61,618 bases of DNA from Chloroflexota bacterium (GCA_018969295.1 JAGWYN010000026.1:1-61618); one strand, 5' to 3'. Counted from the stretch's first letter, positions 9,245-17,616 are shown. The notes: generated from the sequence alone by a model not told the origin. Numbers and translations: made by a program.

Positions 9245-10465
9245 ATGCGCATCGTGCTCTATCTTGGCAAAGGAGGGGTCGGCAAGACCACAACCGCGGC
9301 GGCCTCTGCGCTGCGCTGCGCTGAACTGGGCCATCGCACGCTGGTGGTCAGCACAGACATCGCCCACAGCCTGGCCGACAGCCTGGACATCAGCCTGGGC
9401 GCACAGCCTGTGAGGGTTGCCCCCCACCTCTACGCCCAAGAGATCAACGTGCTCGAAGAAGTTCGCACCCACTGGGGTCAAATCCAAGGGTATGTGGGCA
9501 GCCTGCTGCACAAACAGGGCATGAGCAAGGCCGTCGCCGAAGAGATGGCGATCCTCCCAGGGATGGAAGAGGTGGTCAGCCTGCTCCATATCCACAGACA
9601 AGCCCAGGCCGGCGAGTTTGACTGTGTGATCGTCGATGCCGCACCGACCGGGGAAACCATGCGCCTGCTCACTATGCCAGAAAGCTTTCAGTGGTATGTC
9701 GGCCGCCTGCGCGGGTGGAAGGAGACAACCCTCAAACTGGCCGGCAGCCTGTTCAGCCGCATGGCCCCAGAAAAAGATCTGTTTTCGGGGCTCAACAACC
9801 TGGTGGACGGCGTCAAAGCGCTGCAGAAGGTGTTGGTCGACCCTGCCGTGACCAGCTGTCGGGTCGTGTTGAACCCTGAAAAAATGGTGCTCAAAGAAGG
9901 CGCTCGCGCCGTCACCTATCTTTCCCTCTTCGGCTACCCGGTCGACGCCGCCGTGGTCAACCGCATCCTGCCCGGCATCACCAGCGATGGACACGGCACT
10001 GCCCAGGTCACCACCCCCAGCAGCGACAGCTACCTGCGCCGCCTGCAAGAACTTCAGGCACGCTACCTGGCAGAGATCGAACGGGATTTCTATCCGCTGC
10101 CCATCTTGCATTCTCCTTGGTACGACCAGGAAATGGTCGGTCTGGAGCGGCTGCGCCAGCTCGCCAGCACCCTCTTTGCCGATCGGGATCCGAGCCAGAT
10201 CTTCTTTTGCGGACAGACACAGTCGATCGTGGAAGAGGGCAGCGACTTTGTGCTGCGCCTGCCGCTGCCACAGGTCGAGCTGGAAAAGGTCAAGTTGACC
10301 AAACACGGGGACGAGCTGTTCATCCATCTTGGAAACTTCAAACGCGAGCTGCTGCTGCCATCGGTGCTGGCCCAACGCGAGGCCAACAGCGCCGCCTTCG
10401 CCGATGGGGTGCTCTCCATCCGGTTTCCGCAGCCGGCCGGCACCGACCAGAGAGCTTCTCCCTGA
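9245..10465 (+). CDS. ArsA/GET3-family ATPase
   Basis: 406 residues. It begins MRIVLYLGKGGVGKTTT, a deviant Walker A (KGGVGKTT) with the signature lysine of the SIMIBI class, followed by switch I DIAHSLADSL and switch II VDAAPTGETMRLL. The C-terminal 80 residues form a small beta domain like the HSP20-like extension of bacterial ArsA-related proteins. The family covers arsenite-pump ATPases and tail-anchor targeting factors. There is no arsB, arsC or arsR nearby, so an arsenic role is not supported; a role with membrane-anchored or lipid-linked partners is possible. Start chosen at ATG 9245 because GGAGG precedes it and Walker A follows immediately. Confidence 0.85.
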   Translation: MRIVLYLGKGGVGKTTTAAASALRCAELGHRTLVVSTDIAHSLADSLDISLGAQPVRVAPHLYAQEINVLEEVRTHWGQIQGYVGSLLHKQGMSKAVAEEMAILPGMEEVVSLLHIHRQAQAGEFDCVIVDAAPTGETMRLLTMPESFQWYVGRLRGWKETTLKLAGSLFSRMAPEKDLFSGLNNLVDGVKALQKVLVDPAVTSCRVVLNPEKMVLKEGARAVTYLSLFGYPVDAAVVNRILPGITSDGHGTAQVTTPSSDSYLRRLQELQARYLAEIERDFYPLPILHSPWYDQEMVGLERLRQLASTLFADRDPSQIFFCGQTQSIVEEGSDFVLRLPLPQVELEKVKLTKHGDELFIHLGNFKRELLLPSVLAQREANSAAFADGVLSIRFPQPAGTDQRASP

Positions 10466-10489
10466 ACTTCCAGACAGGAAACAAAGACA

Positions 10490-11134
10490 ATGTCCACCTC
10501 TGCGCTGGCCAACTTGCTGTATACCGCCGCCGGCGCGCTGGCCGGGTTTCATCTGGCCCAGCGTGCCCTCCAAAACCTCCACCCCGCTCCGCTGCCCCCC
10601 CTCTTTGCCCGCTGGCTCGAACACCCCTGGCGGCTCGCCTCCCTGGACCCGGTTGCAACCCTCGACCTCTACGGTCTGTCTGCCCAGATGGTGGTGCTGG
10701 AGCTGGGCTGCGGCACCGGCGTCTTCACCCGCACCGCCGCCCAGATGGTCGGGCCGACCGGCCATGTCCATGCCGTCGACCTGCAAGCCCCCCTGCTTCA
10801 GCAGACCCGCCAGGCACTGGCCGCCGCTGGGCTCAGCGAACGCGTCCAGCTGCACCACCAAGGCGCCTCTTCGCTGCCGCTGGCGGATGGCAGCATCGAC
10901 CTGGCCATCATGGTCTCTACCTTGGGCGAGATCCCCGACAAAGTGGCGGCCCTCGGCGAACTTCACCGTGTGCTCGCCCCCGGTGCCCGGCTCGGAATCA
11001 CTGAAGAATGGCTGAACCCCGCCTGCGTGCTGCCTGCCACGGTCCGCCAGCTCGCCGGCGAAAGCGGCTTTCAACTGCTCCACAGCCACCACACTGCGCT
11101 GACCCACCATCAGATTTTCATCCACACCGCCTGA
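10490..11134 (+). CDS. class I SAM-dependent methyltransferase
   Basis: 214 residues. Motif I is VLELGCGTGVFT at about 68-79, followed by HVHAVDLQAPLL (acidic residue of beta 2) and LPLADGSIDLAI. This is a methyltransferase_11/25-type fold; the substrate is unknown. The N-terminal 30 residues contain a hydrophobic stretch (LANLLYTAAGALAGFHLAQ) that could lie on the membrane. It starts 24 bp after the ArsA-like gene and probably shares its transcript, as is often seen for ArsA-like/methyltransferase pairs. Confidence 0.85.
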   Translation: MSTSALANLLYTAAGALAGFHLAQRALQNLHPAPLPPLFARWLEHPWRLASLDPVATLDLYGLSAQMVVLELGCGTGVFTRTAAQMVGPTGHVHAVDLQAPLLQQTRQALAAAGLSERVQLHHQGASSLPLADGSIDLAIMVSTLGEIPDKVAALGELHRVLAPGARLGITEEWLNPACVLPATVRQLAGESGFQLLHSHHTALTHHQIFIHTA

Positions 11135-11213
11135 ACCGCCATCGCCTTTCTCCCCCAGCCCACCTTGAAATGGCCGCTTTGGAACCTCCCTTGCTGTGAA
11201 AGAGGTCAATCCC

Positions 11214-12311
11214 ATGCAAACTGTAGATGAGCTTGTGACAGCCCTGCCCTATCTGACCGTCGCACTGCCAGGGATCGGAGGGCAGCTGCGGGCCAAACCG
11301 GAGGACTTCGTCGTCGAAGAAATCGGGCTTTATGAAGCCGCCGGCACAGGCCAACACCTGTACGTTAACCTGACCAAAGTTGGGTGGACAACCAAAGAGC
11401 TGCAAATCCAGCTCTCCAAAATTTTTGGTTTAGAGCGTATGGAAGTCGGGTTCGCCGGGCTCAAAGACAAAATGGCCCGCACCACCCAGACCTTCAGTCT
11501 GAATGTCGGCCAAAAGCCAGTGGCCTTTGCCGAAGAAGCAGCCCGACGGATCGAAGCCGAACTGCCCGTCCAGGTCAACTGGGTGCAGTTCCATCGCAAC
11601 AAACTGCGCACAGGACACCTGATCGGCAACCGCTTCACGATCAAGGTCAGCCACCTGGCCACGAACGTCGAAGAGACCAGGAGCCGCAGCAACGCGATCG
11701 TCGCCGAAATACGCCGACGTGGGGTGCCCAATTTTTTCGGCGTCCAACGCACCGGGCTGCAGGGCAGCAACGTTCGTCAAGGGCTGGCACTTTTGTTGGG
11801 GAAACAAAAACTCAAAGATGTATGGCTGCGGCGCTTTTTGATCGCAAGCTACCAAAGCCATCTCTGCAACCAGTATCTCATCCGTCGCCTGGAGATCGGG
11901 GCCTTTGACCAGCTGCTGACAGGAGATGTCGCCAAAAAAGTGGCGACAGGAGGAATGTTCGACGTGCAGGATCTGCAGGCTGAACAGCTGCGCTACGCAG
12001 CCCATGAAATCAACTTCACAGCACCACTCTACGGGCCCAGAATGTGGAACGCCCAGGGCGAAGCAGGTGAACTGGAAAAACAGGTGCTGGACGCCGCCCC
12101 AGTGACACTGGAGCACTTCGCCCGCCACCAACTCGACGGCACACGCCGCGCAGGACGGCTGTTGGTGCCCGATCTGCAAGTCCAGGTGGGCGAAGGCGAG
12201 CTGACCGCCACCTTTGTGCTGACCAAAGGGGCATTTGCCACCGTCCTGCTGCGAGAGCTGATGAAAGTAGACGACGAGACCTTGTCGGTCGTTCAAGAAG
12301 AAGATGAATAG
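11214..12311 (+). CDS. truD: tRNA pseudouridine(13) synthase TruD
   Basis: 365 residues. It has the TruD hallmarks: RAKPEDFVVEEI near the N-terminus, the catalytic aspartate in FAGLKDKMARTTQTFS, HRNKLRTGHLIGNRF and the insertion-domain motif VPNFFGVQRTG. It converts U13 of some tRNAs to pseudouridine. An upstream in-frame GTG (11196) overlaps the ribosome site AGAGG, so the ATG at 11214 with 8-nt spacing is preferred. The gene stands 79 bp after the methyltransferase and 12 bp before the LON-domain gene. Confidence 0.92.
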   Translation: MQTVDELVTALPYLTVALPGIGGQLRAKPEDFVVEEIGLYEAAGTGQHLYVNLTKVGWTTKELQIQLSKIFGLERMEVGFAGLKDKMARTTQTFSLNVGQKPVAFAEEAARRIEAELPVQVNWVQFHRNKLRTGHLIGNRFTIKVSHLATNVEETRSRSNAIVAEIRRRGVPNFFGVQRTGLQGSNVRQGLALLLGKQKLKDVWLRRFLIASYQSHLCNQYLIRRLEIGAFDQLLTGDVAKKVATGGMFDVQDLQAEQLRYAAHEINFTAPLYGPRMWNAQGEAGELEKQVLDAAPVTLEHFARHQLDGTRRAGRLLVPDLQVQVGEGELTATFVLTKGAFATVLLRELMKVDDETLSVVQEEDE

Positions 12312-12323
12312 GTCAGACAGGCT

Positions 12324-13055
12324 ATGAACACCCATTCCCCAAGGCTCCCCCGCGATCGCAACGATGGAGTGCAGCAGAATCGCACCATGCAAATGCCAAT
12401 CTTCCCACTCAAAAATGTTGTTTTGTTTCCCGGGATGCTGCTGCCGCTGCACATTTTTGAAATGCGGTACCGCGAAATGATCCAACGCTGTCTCGACGAA
12501 CATCTCCCCTTCGGTGTCACCCTGATCGCTGAAGGCCGTGAGGTCGGGACACCCGCCACCCCCTGCGAGGTGGGCACAGCGGCCCGCATCACCCGTGTCG
12601 AAAAACTCGAAGATGGGCGGATGAACATCACCGCGGTCGGTACCCAGCGCTTTCGCATTTTGGAACTGCACCACGACCACAGCTATCTGACCGCCTCCGT
12701 CAGCCATTTCCCGGTCGTCAACGGTGCCACCCAACGGGCCGCCGACCTCAGCCAGCGGGTACGCCCACGGGTGCTCGACTACGTGACGCTGCTCTCCAAA
12801 GCAGCCAACGTCGAATTGACGCTGGAGCAGCTCCCCGAAGACCCACTCAAGCTGGCTTTTCTGGTGGCCATCTCGCTGCAGATCAACCACCACGACAAAC
12901 AGCGCCTGCTCGAAGCCGTCGGTGTCCCTGAAATCCTGGAACTGGAAAACCGGCTGCTCTCGCGCGAATCCCTGTTGCTCGAATACATGATCGCCACCGG
13001 AGAAGAGATCAAACGGCTGAACCAGGGACCCAGCGGCTACGTTTTCCCCAACTGA
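12324..13055 (+). CDS. LON peptidase substrate-binding-domain protein
   Basis: 243 residues. The sequence MQMPIFPLKNVVLFPGMLLP, LHIFEMRYREMI and VGTAARITRVEKLEDGRMNI matches the N-terminal (substrate-recognition) domain of Lon, without ATPase or protease domains. Stand-alone forms are widespread; function is poorly defined, and they may help select substrates for proteolysis. Start 12324 is kept but an internal ATG at 12387 begins right at the conserved domain. It is the last gene before the tRNA-Val promoter. Confidence 0.85.
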   Translation: MNTHSPRLPRDRNDGVQQNRTMQMPIFPLKNVVLFPGMLLPLHIFEMRYREMIQRCLDEHLPFGVTLIAEGREVGTPATPCEVGTAARITRVEKLEDGRMNITAVGTQRFRILELHHDHSYLTASVSHFPVVNGATQRAADLSQRVRPRVLDYVTLLSKAANVELTLEQLPEDPLKLAFLVAISLQINHHDKQRLLEAVGVPEILELENRLLSRESLLLEYMIATGEEIKRLNQGPSGYVFPN

Positions 13056-13094
13056 CCCGCAACCGCTCAATCCCTCCGATGGCCCTCCTACAAT

Positions 13095-13123
13095 TTGGCA
13101 AACTTGCAACGACCTGCTATACT
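13095..13123 (+). promoter_or_regulatory. promoter of tRNA-Val (and possibly the T-box operon)
   Basis: TTGGCA (13095-13100), a 17-nt spacer and TATACT (13118-13123). The tRNA begins 14 nt after the -10 box. No other promoter is evident before the T-box leader 38 nt past the tRNA end, so transcription may continue into it. Confidence 0.7.
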
Positions 13124-13136
13124 TCTTTTCAAGCGA

Positions 13137-13213
<77 letters not shown>

Positions 13214-13251
13214 GACAGAATGCAATCATTCAACACGTCGAGCAGGACAGC

Positions 13252-13470
13252 GACGAAAACCAAAGGCCGGCAGAGAGCGCTGTCCAGTGGCTGAAAGACA
13301 GTGCAGGACCCTGTTTTCGTAGACCCCCTGTGAGTGAAATACCGAACAATCTTCAGTAGGTGTTTCCGGTTCGCACCGTTACAGGCGCCACAAGTGGCCT
13401 TTTTGCAGAAGAAGGCAACATGGGTGGAACCGCGGGCAAGAGCCTCGTCCCATGAGACGAAGCTCTTTTT
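13252..13470 (+). promoter_or_regulatory. T-box riboswitch, probably threonine-specific
   Basis: Stem I closes with ACGAAAAC (13253-13260) and GTTTTCGT (13313-13320); an inner stem pairs GCGCTGTC (13277-13284) with GACAGTGC (13297-13304). The internal loop has AGAGA on its 5' side and AGGACCCT on its 3' side, in which ACC (13308-13310) would be a Thr specifier. The T-box sequence TGGGTGGAACCGCG is at 13421-13434, and a terminator hairpin (13440-13465, one mismatch) followed by five T ends the leader. An A after GTGG predicts a U discriminator in the sensed tRNA. thrS two cistrons away supports a threonine identity. Uncharged tRNA would favour read-through. Confidence 0.88.
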
Positions 13471-13546
13471 GTTTTCAACCTGCTCGGCAAAGATGCTTTT
13501 GAGACAAGACAGCATCCTGCCAGGCAGCAGCCCGACTCGAACAACG

Positions 13547-14698
13547 ATGAGCACCCATCCTGACGTCACCCAACAGATCATCGACCTCAGCATCGCCATC
13601 CAGCAGATCCCAGCACCGACCGGCAGCGAAGCCGAACGGGCTCGTTGGGTAGCCGCCTACCTGGAGCGCCTGGGCTACCAGGTTGAGCTCGACGACCTGC
13701 ACAACGTCTACGCCCGGCTGGCCGGCACCCAGGCGGGCCCGGCTTTGGTCGTCAGCGCCCACACCGACACCGTTTTCCCCGCCACCGTCGATCTGGCCAT
13801 CCGCCACGACGCCCCCCACCACGCCCTCTTTGGAGCCGGGCTGGGCGACAATGCGCTCGGCGTCGCTGCGCTGCTCTGGCTGGCCGGCACCCTGCATGCG
13901 CTCCCGGTCGACTGCTGGTTCGTCGCCAATGTCGGCGAAGAAGGGAACGGAGACCTGCGTGGGATGCGCGCGGCCCTCGACCGCTTGACCCAGACCGAAC
14001 CTGCTGCGGTCGGAGCGGCCATCGTGCTGGAAGGGATGGGGCTGGCCCGCGTGGTGCACCGGGCGCTGGCCTCCCGACGCTTCCGCATCCATGTCACCGC
14101 ACCCGGCGGACACAGCTGGAGCGACTTCGGCACAGCCAGCGCAGTCCACGTGCTTGCCCAGCTGGCCGCCGATCTGACCACGCTGCGCCCCCCAGAGTCC
14201 CCCCGCACGACCTTCAACATCGGCATCCTCCAAGGAGGTACCTCGATCAACACCATCGCCCAACATGCGTCCCTGGAGCTGGATCTGCGCAGCGAAGACA
14301 CCGCTGCCCTGGCCAGCCTCGAACGAGAGGTCCACTCGATCGTCGCCCGCTACCAGAGCCTGCGCTGGCAACAGGCAGGTGTCGCCGTCTCCAACACCCT
14401 GATCGGCGACCGCCCCGGCGGGTCCATCCCAGACGACCACCCGCTGGTCCGGGCCGCCATCGCCTCGCTCCGCCAACAACGTGTCCTCCCCCAGCTCTCC
14501 CTGCGCATCAGCAGCACCGACGCCAATATCCCCCTCAGCCGCGGCATCCCCGCCATCTGTATCGGGATCAGTGAAGGGGGCAACGCCCACCGCACCGACG
14601 AATGGATCGCCACAGCACCGATCGCCAGTGGCGTGCGCCATCTTTTCGACCTTGTCTGCTGGACAGCCGACTGGCTGGCCGCAGGCCGCCACTCTTGA
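13547..14698 (+). CDS. M20-family zinc metallopeptidase
   Basis: 383 residues. Metal-binding and catalytic motifs of the M20 clan are present: SAHTDTVF (His and catalytic Asp), GLGDNALG (bridging Asp), NVGEEGNGDLRG (catalytic Glu pair), then a dimerisation lid and the C-terminal histidine in GGNAHRTDEW. Closest in layout to tripeptidase T-like or carboxypeptidase G2-like enzymes; it probably removes amino acids from peptides in the cytoplasm. It is the first cistron after the T-box and 26 bp ahead of thrS, so peptide hydrolysis and Thr-tRNA synthesis are coregulated. Start ATG 13547 is placed after the terminator; an in-frame ATG at 13493 also exists. Confidence 0.88.
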   Translation: MSTHPDVTQQIIDLSIAIQQIPAPTGSEAERARWVAAYLERLGYQVELDDLHNVYARLAGTQAGPALVVSAHTDTVFPATVDLAIRHDAPHHALFGAGLGDNALGVAALLWLAGTLHALPVDCWFVANVGEEGNGDLRGMRAALDRLTQTEPAAVGAAIVLEGMGLARVVHRALASRRFRIHVTAPGGHSWSDFGTASAVHVLAQLAADLTTLRPPESPRTTFNIGILQGGTSINTIAQHASLELDLRSEDTAALASLEREVHSIVARYQSLRWQQAGVAVSNTLIGDRPGGSIPDDHPLVRAAIASLRQQRVLPQLSLRISSTDANIPLSRGIPAICIGISEGGNAHRTDEWIATAPIASGVRHLFDLVCWTADWLAAGRHS

Positions 14699-14724
14699 AG
14701 AGCCCAATCCCAAAGGTACCCACC

Positions 14725-16554
14725 ATGAGTCTCCTCAAAAACAGACCAGAAGACGAACAGCTCTACAAAATTCGCCACAGCACCGCCCATGTCCTGGCCC
14801 AGGCTGTCTTGGAAATTCACCCTGACGCCAAAATTGCGATCGGGCCGCCGATCGACCAAGGCTTCTACTACGATTTCGACCTGGGCAAAGATGAACAGGG
14901 CAAAATCCGCACCTTCACGCCGGAAGAGCTGGAGCAGATCGAAAAACGGATGCGCCAGATCGTGGCAGGCAAACACCCATTTCTCTACCGAGAGGTCAGC
15001 GCCGAAGAAGCACGCCAGATCTTTGCCGACCAGCCCTACAAGCTGGAACTGATCGCCGGCCTTGAACGGGGAGCCATCGACGAGTACGGCAACGAAACCG
15101 CGACAAAACCGGTGATCAGCACCTACCGGCAGGACAGTTTTGAAGATCTCTGCCGCGGCCCCCACGTCGAGCACACCGGCCAGATCCCCCCCGACGGTTT
15201 CAAACTGATGAGCGTGGCTGGGGCCTACTGGCGCGGGGACGAAAACAACCCGATGCTGCAGCGCATCTATGGGACCGCCTGGCGCAACAAAAAAGAGCTC
15301 AACGAACACCTCGCCCTGCTCGAAGAGGCCAAAAAACGGGACCACCGCAAGCTGGGCCGCGATCTTGAAATTTTTATGTTCGACGAAGAGGTCGGCCCCG
15401 GCCTGCCGCTCTGGCTGCCCAATGGAGGCATCCTCATCTCCGAACTGGAAAAACTGGCGGCCGAAACCGAACTGCGCGCCGGCTACCAACGCGTCAAATC
15501 CCCCCATCTCTCCAAACAAGATCTTTTCCTGCGCAGCGGACACCTGCCCTACTACGCCGAAAGCATGTACCCGCCGATGGAGCTGGAAGGGGTCAAGTAT
15601 TATGTCAAACCAATGAACTGTCCCTTCCACCACAAGATCTACGCCAGCAAACCGCGCTCTTACCGCGATCTGCCGGTCCGGCTGGCTGAATACGGCACCT
15701 GCTACCGCTACGAGAAGAGCGGCGAGCTCTTTGGCCTGATGCGGGTCCGCTCGATGCAGATGAACGATGCCCACATCTACTGCTCGGAGGAACAGTTCGA
15801 GCAGGAATTCATGGCGGTGATCGGCCTGTACCGCGCCTATTTTGAGATTTTTGCCGTCGAAAAATTTGTGATGCGCCTGAGCACCCACCACCCCAGAGGG
15901 CTGGGCAAAAAGTATGTCGACAACGAACGGCTCTGGCTCCAGACCGAGGCGATGGTGCGGCGGGCCATGGACAATGGGGGGATCCCCTATGTCGAGGTGC
16001 CCGACGAGGCAGCCTTCTACGGCCCCAAAATCGATGTCCAGATCTGGAGCGCAATCGGGCGGGAATTCACGCTGGCGACCAACCAGGTCGACTTTGCGGT
16101 GCCCCCGCGTTTCAACCTGGTCTATACCAACCGGGACGGCAAAGAGGCGACGCCGCTCTGCATCCACCGGGCGCCGCTGAGCACGCACGAACGGATGATC
16201 GGTTTTCTGATCGAACATTTTGCCGGCGCGTTTCCGCTCTGGCTCGCCCCCCAACAGGTGCGGGTCATCCCGATCACGGCAGAACACAACAGCTATGCGG
16301 CGCATCTGGCACAGCAGCTGCGCGAGCAGGGGGTCCGCGCCGAGGCCGACCTGAGCAGCGAGCGGATGAACGCCAAAATTCGCGATGCACAGCTGATGAA
16401 AGTGCCTTACATGTTGGTGGTCGGCGACCAGGAGGTGGCCAATCAGACGGTGGCTTTGCGCAAACGAGACGGCTCCCGCCTCAACGATCTGCCTGTTGCC
16501 CAGTTTGTGGCGCTGCTTCAGGCCAAAATCGCCGACCGCTCTCTGACGCTTTGA
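14725..16554 (+). CDS. thrS: threonyl-tRNA synthetase, lacking the TGS domain
   Basis: 609 residues. The protein starts directly at the editing-domain region (LYKIRHSTAHVLAQAVLEI), so the roughly 60-residue N-terminal TGS domain of E. coli ThrRS is absent. The editing domain (HSTAH, then CRGPHVEHTG) and the class II core are intact. Predicted zinc ligands are Cys in KPMNCPFHHK, His in QMNDAHIYC and His in PLCIHRAPLSTHERM; the anticodon-binding domain closes the protein. It charges tRNA-Thr and edits Ser-tRNA-Thr. It follows the peptidase by 26 bp and is under the same T-box. Confidence 0.95.
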   Translation: MSLLKNRPEDEQLYKIRHSTAHVLAQAVLEIHPDAKIAIGPPIDQGFYYDFDLGKDEQGKIRTFTPEELEQIEKRMRQIVAGKHPFLYREVSAEEARQIFADQPYKLELIAGLERGAIDEYGNETATKPVISTYRQDSFEDLCRGPHVEHTGQIPPDGFKLMSVAGAYWRGDENNPMLQRIYGTAWRNKKELNEHLALLEEAKKRDHRKLGRDLEIFMFDEEVGPGLPLWLPNGGILISELEKLAAETELRAGYQRVKSPHLSKQDLFLRSGHLPYYAESMYPPMELEGVKYYVKPMNCPFHHKIYASKPRSYRDLPVRLAEYGTCYRYEKSGELFGLMRVRSMQMNDAHIYCSEEQFEQEFMAVIGLYRAYFEIFAVEKFVMRLSTHHPRGLGKKYVDNERLWLQTEAMVRRAMDNGGIPYVEVPDEAAFYGPKIDVQIWSAIGREFTLATNQVDFAVPPRFNLVYTNRDGKEATPLCIHRAPLSTHERMIGFLIEHFAGAFPLWLAPQQVRVIPITAEHNSYAAHLAQQLREQGVRAEADLSSERMNAKIRDAQLMKVPYMLVVGDQEVANQTVALRKRDGSRLNDLPVAQFVALLQAKIADRSLTL

Positions 16555-16560
16555 ATCCTT

Positions 16561-16608
16561 GCACTGCTCCTCTGGACACTTGACGCCCCAGAGGGGCAGT
16601 GCTATACT
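16561..16608 (+). promoter_or_regulatory. infC promoter inside a 15-bp inverted repeat
   Basis: TTGACG (16580-16585), a 17-nt spacer and TATACT (16603-16608) form a good sigma-70 promoter. The -35 lies in the loop, and the spacer in the 3' arm, of a 15-bp inverted repeat: 16561-16575 with 16588-16602 (a single G-T pair). The repeat starts just after the thrS stop, so it could serve as thrS terminator, operator, or both. Confidence 0.75.
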
Positions 16609-16622
16609 CTCGACAAATCGTT

Positions 16623-16673
16623 GGGCGATGGAACACCAAATGCAGGCCAGCCATCTGGCAGAATGCATCGCCC
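16623..16673 (+). promoter_or_regulatory. structured 5' leader of infC-rpmI-rplT
   Basis: GGGCGATG (16623-16630) pairs perfectly with CATCGCCC (16666-16673). Inside, GCCAG (16646-16650) pairs with CTGGC (16655-16659) around CCAT. The structure begins about 8 nt after the predicted transcript start. In other bacteria this operon is autoregulated through its leader by L20; a similar role here is inference, as no known L20 leader family could be matched by eye. Confidence 0.5.
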
Positions 16674-16710
16674 GGACGTGTGCAAGTGATTGTCAAAAAG
16701 GAGACCTACT

Positions 16711-17253
16711 ATCACGCAGAAAGAATTCGTTCAACGGAACGCGGCCGTGGACACAACGCGCATCAACTCGGAAATCCGTGCCCCGCGCGTCCGTGTGATC
16801 GACAAGACAGGCGAACAACTCGGTATTTTGTCCATGCGCGACGCGTTGGCCCTCGCCACAGAGCGGGAGCTGGATCTGGTGGAGGTTGCCCCAAACGCTG
16901 ACCCCCCGGTATGCCGGCTGATGGACTACGGCAAATATCTGTATGAAAAGCAGAAACGGGAACGTGAATCACGCAAGGCACAGAAGCAGATCGAAGTCAA
17001 AGAGCTGCGTCTGCGCCCCAAAACCGACGACCACGATGTGGGCGTCGTGATTGCCCGCATCCGCAAATTTGCCAAAGAAGGTGCCAAAATTCGTGTGCGG
17101 ATTCGATTTCGTGGACGTGAGATGCAGCACCCTGAAGTGGCGCGTGTCTTGCTGGAGCGGATTGCAGAAGACACGACCGATGTGGTGACGGTTGAATCGA
17201 TGCCGGCCTTTGACGGCAACAGCATGGTGATGATCCTGGCCCCCCAGTCGTAA
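16711..17253 (+). CDS. infC: translation initiation factor IF-3, probable ATC start
   Basis: 180 residues from the ATC at 16711. Both IF-3 domains are present: NSEIRAPRVRVIDKTGEQLG and LDLVEVAPNADPPVCRLMDYG in the N-domain, a basic linker (KQKRERESRKAQKQ) and KELRLRPKTDDHD plus VRIRFRGREMQHP in the C-domain. IF-3 binds the 30S subunit and rejects non-canonical starts. The only strong ribosome site, AAGGAG at 16698-16703, is 7 nt before ATC in the frame of the protein; an in-frame TTG at 16690 lies upstream of that site. infC with AUU/AUC-type starts is a known autoregulatory device. It leads the infC-rpmI-rplT operon. Confidence 0.93.
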   Translation: MTQKEFVQRNAAVDTTRINSEIRAPRVRVIDKTGEQLGILSMRDALALATERELDLVEVAPNADPPVCRLMDYGKYLYEKQKRERESRKAQKQIEVKELRLRPKTDDHDVGVVIARIRKFAKEGAKIRVRIRFRGREMQHPEVARVLLERIAEDTTDVVTVESMPAFDGNSMVMILAPQS

Positions 17254-17285
17254 CTGCGCCGATTCAAACGGGTTGTGGGTGAAAA

Positions 17286-17314
17286 TTGACTTTTTTCAGC
17301 CGATCCCCTATTCT
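17286..17314 (+). promoter_or_regulatory. internal promoter before rpmI
   Basis: TTGACT (17286-17291), a 17-nt spacer and TATTCT (17309-17314) lie in the 156-bp infC-rpmI gap, allowing rpmI-rplT expression independent of infC. A short hairpin (CCAGACCGA/TCGGTTTGG-type) follows within the predicted leader. Confidence 0.6.
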
Positions 17315-17409
17315 TGACAGGCGCGGTGCTCGCAGCCAGACCGATTTTTGTCGGTTTGGCTGGAGGGTTGGGAAGCCGCCAGAAGCTGCGATTTGAAGAG
17401 GAGGCTACA

Positions 17410-17616
17410 ATGCCAAAGATGAAAACACACAAAGGTACCGCCAAACGCTTTCGCTTGACCAAAAACGGAAAAGTGATGCGTATGTTGGCTGGCCGCTCGC
17501 ATCTGCGCCGCCGCAAAAAGGCGAGCAAGAACAGCGATTTTCGCCATGCCGTCCCCAGCGATGTCAAGTACATTGTTCAGCAGGTCAAGCAGATCGGCGG
17601 CAGCGCTGTCAAGTAG
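17410..17616 (+). CDS. rpmI: 50S ribosomal protein L35
   Basis: 68 residues, strongly basic, beginning MPKMKTHKGTAKRFRLTKNG and containing the conserved HLRRRKKASK segment. It is part of the large ribosomal subunit. Length and position between infC and rplT are typical. The ribosome site GAGGAGG precedes ATG 17410. Confidence 0.96.
   Translation: MPKMKTHKGTAKRFRLTKNGKVMRMLAGRSHLRRRKKASKNSDFRHAVPSDVKYIVQQVKQIGGSAVK

Noticed and set aside
9245..10465. arsenic resistance operon
   Set aside because: Only an ArsA-type ATPase is present; arsB, arsC, arsD and arsR are missing nearby.
9236..11215. 659-codon minus-strand open frame
   Set aside because: Antisense to the ArsA-like ATPase and methyltransferase genes.
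14350..16668. 772-codon minus-strand open frame
   Set aside because: Antisense to thrS and the end of the peptidase gene; no similarity seen.
16690..16710. TTG start for infC
   Set aside because: The ribosome site AAGGAG lies downstream of this codon, so it cannot serve it; ATC 16711 fits the spacing.
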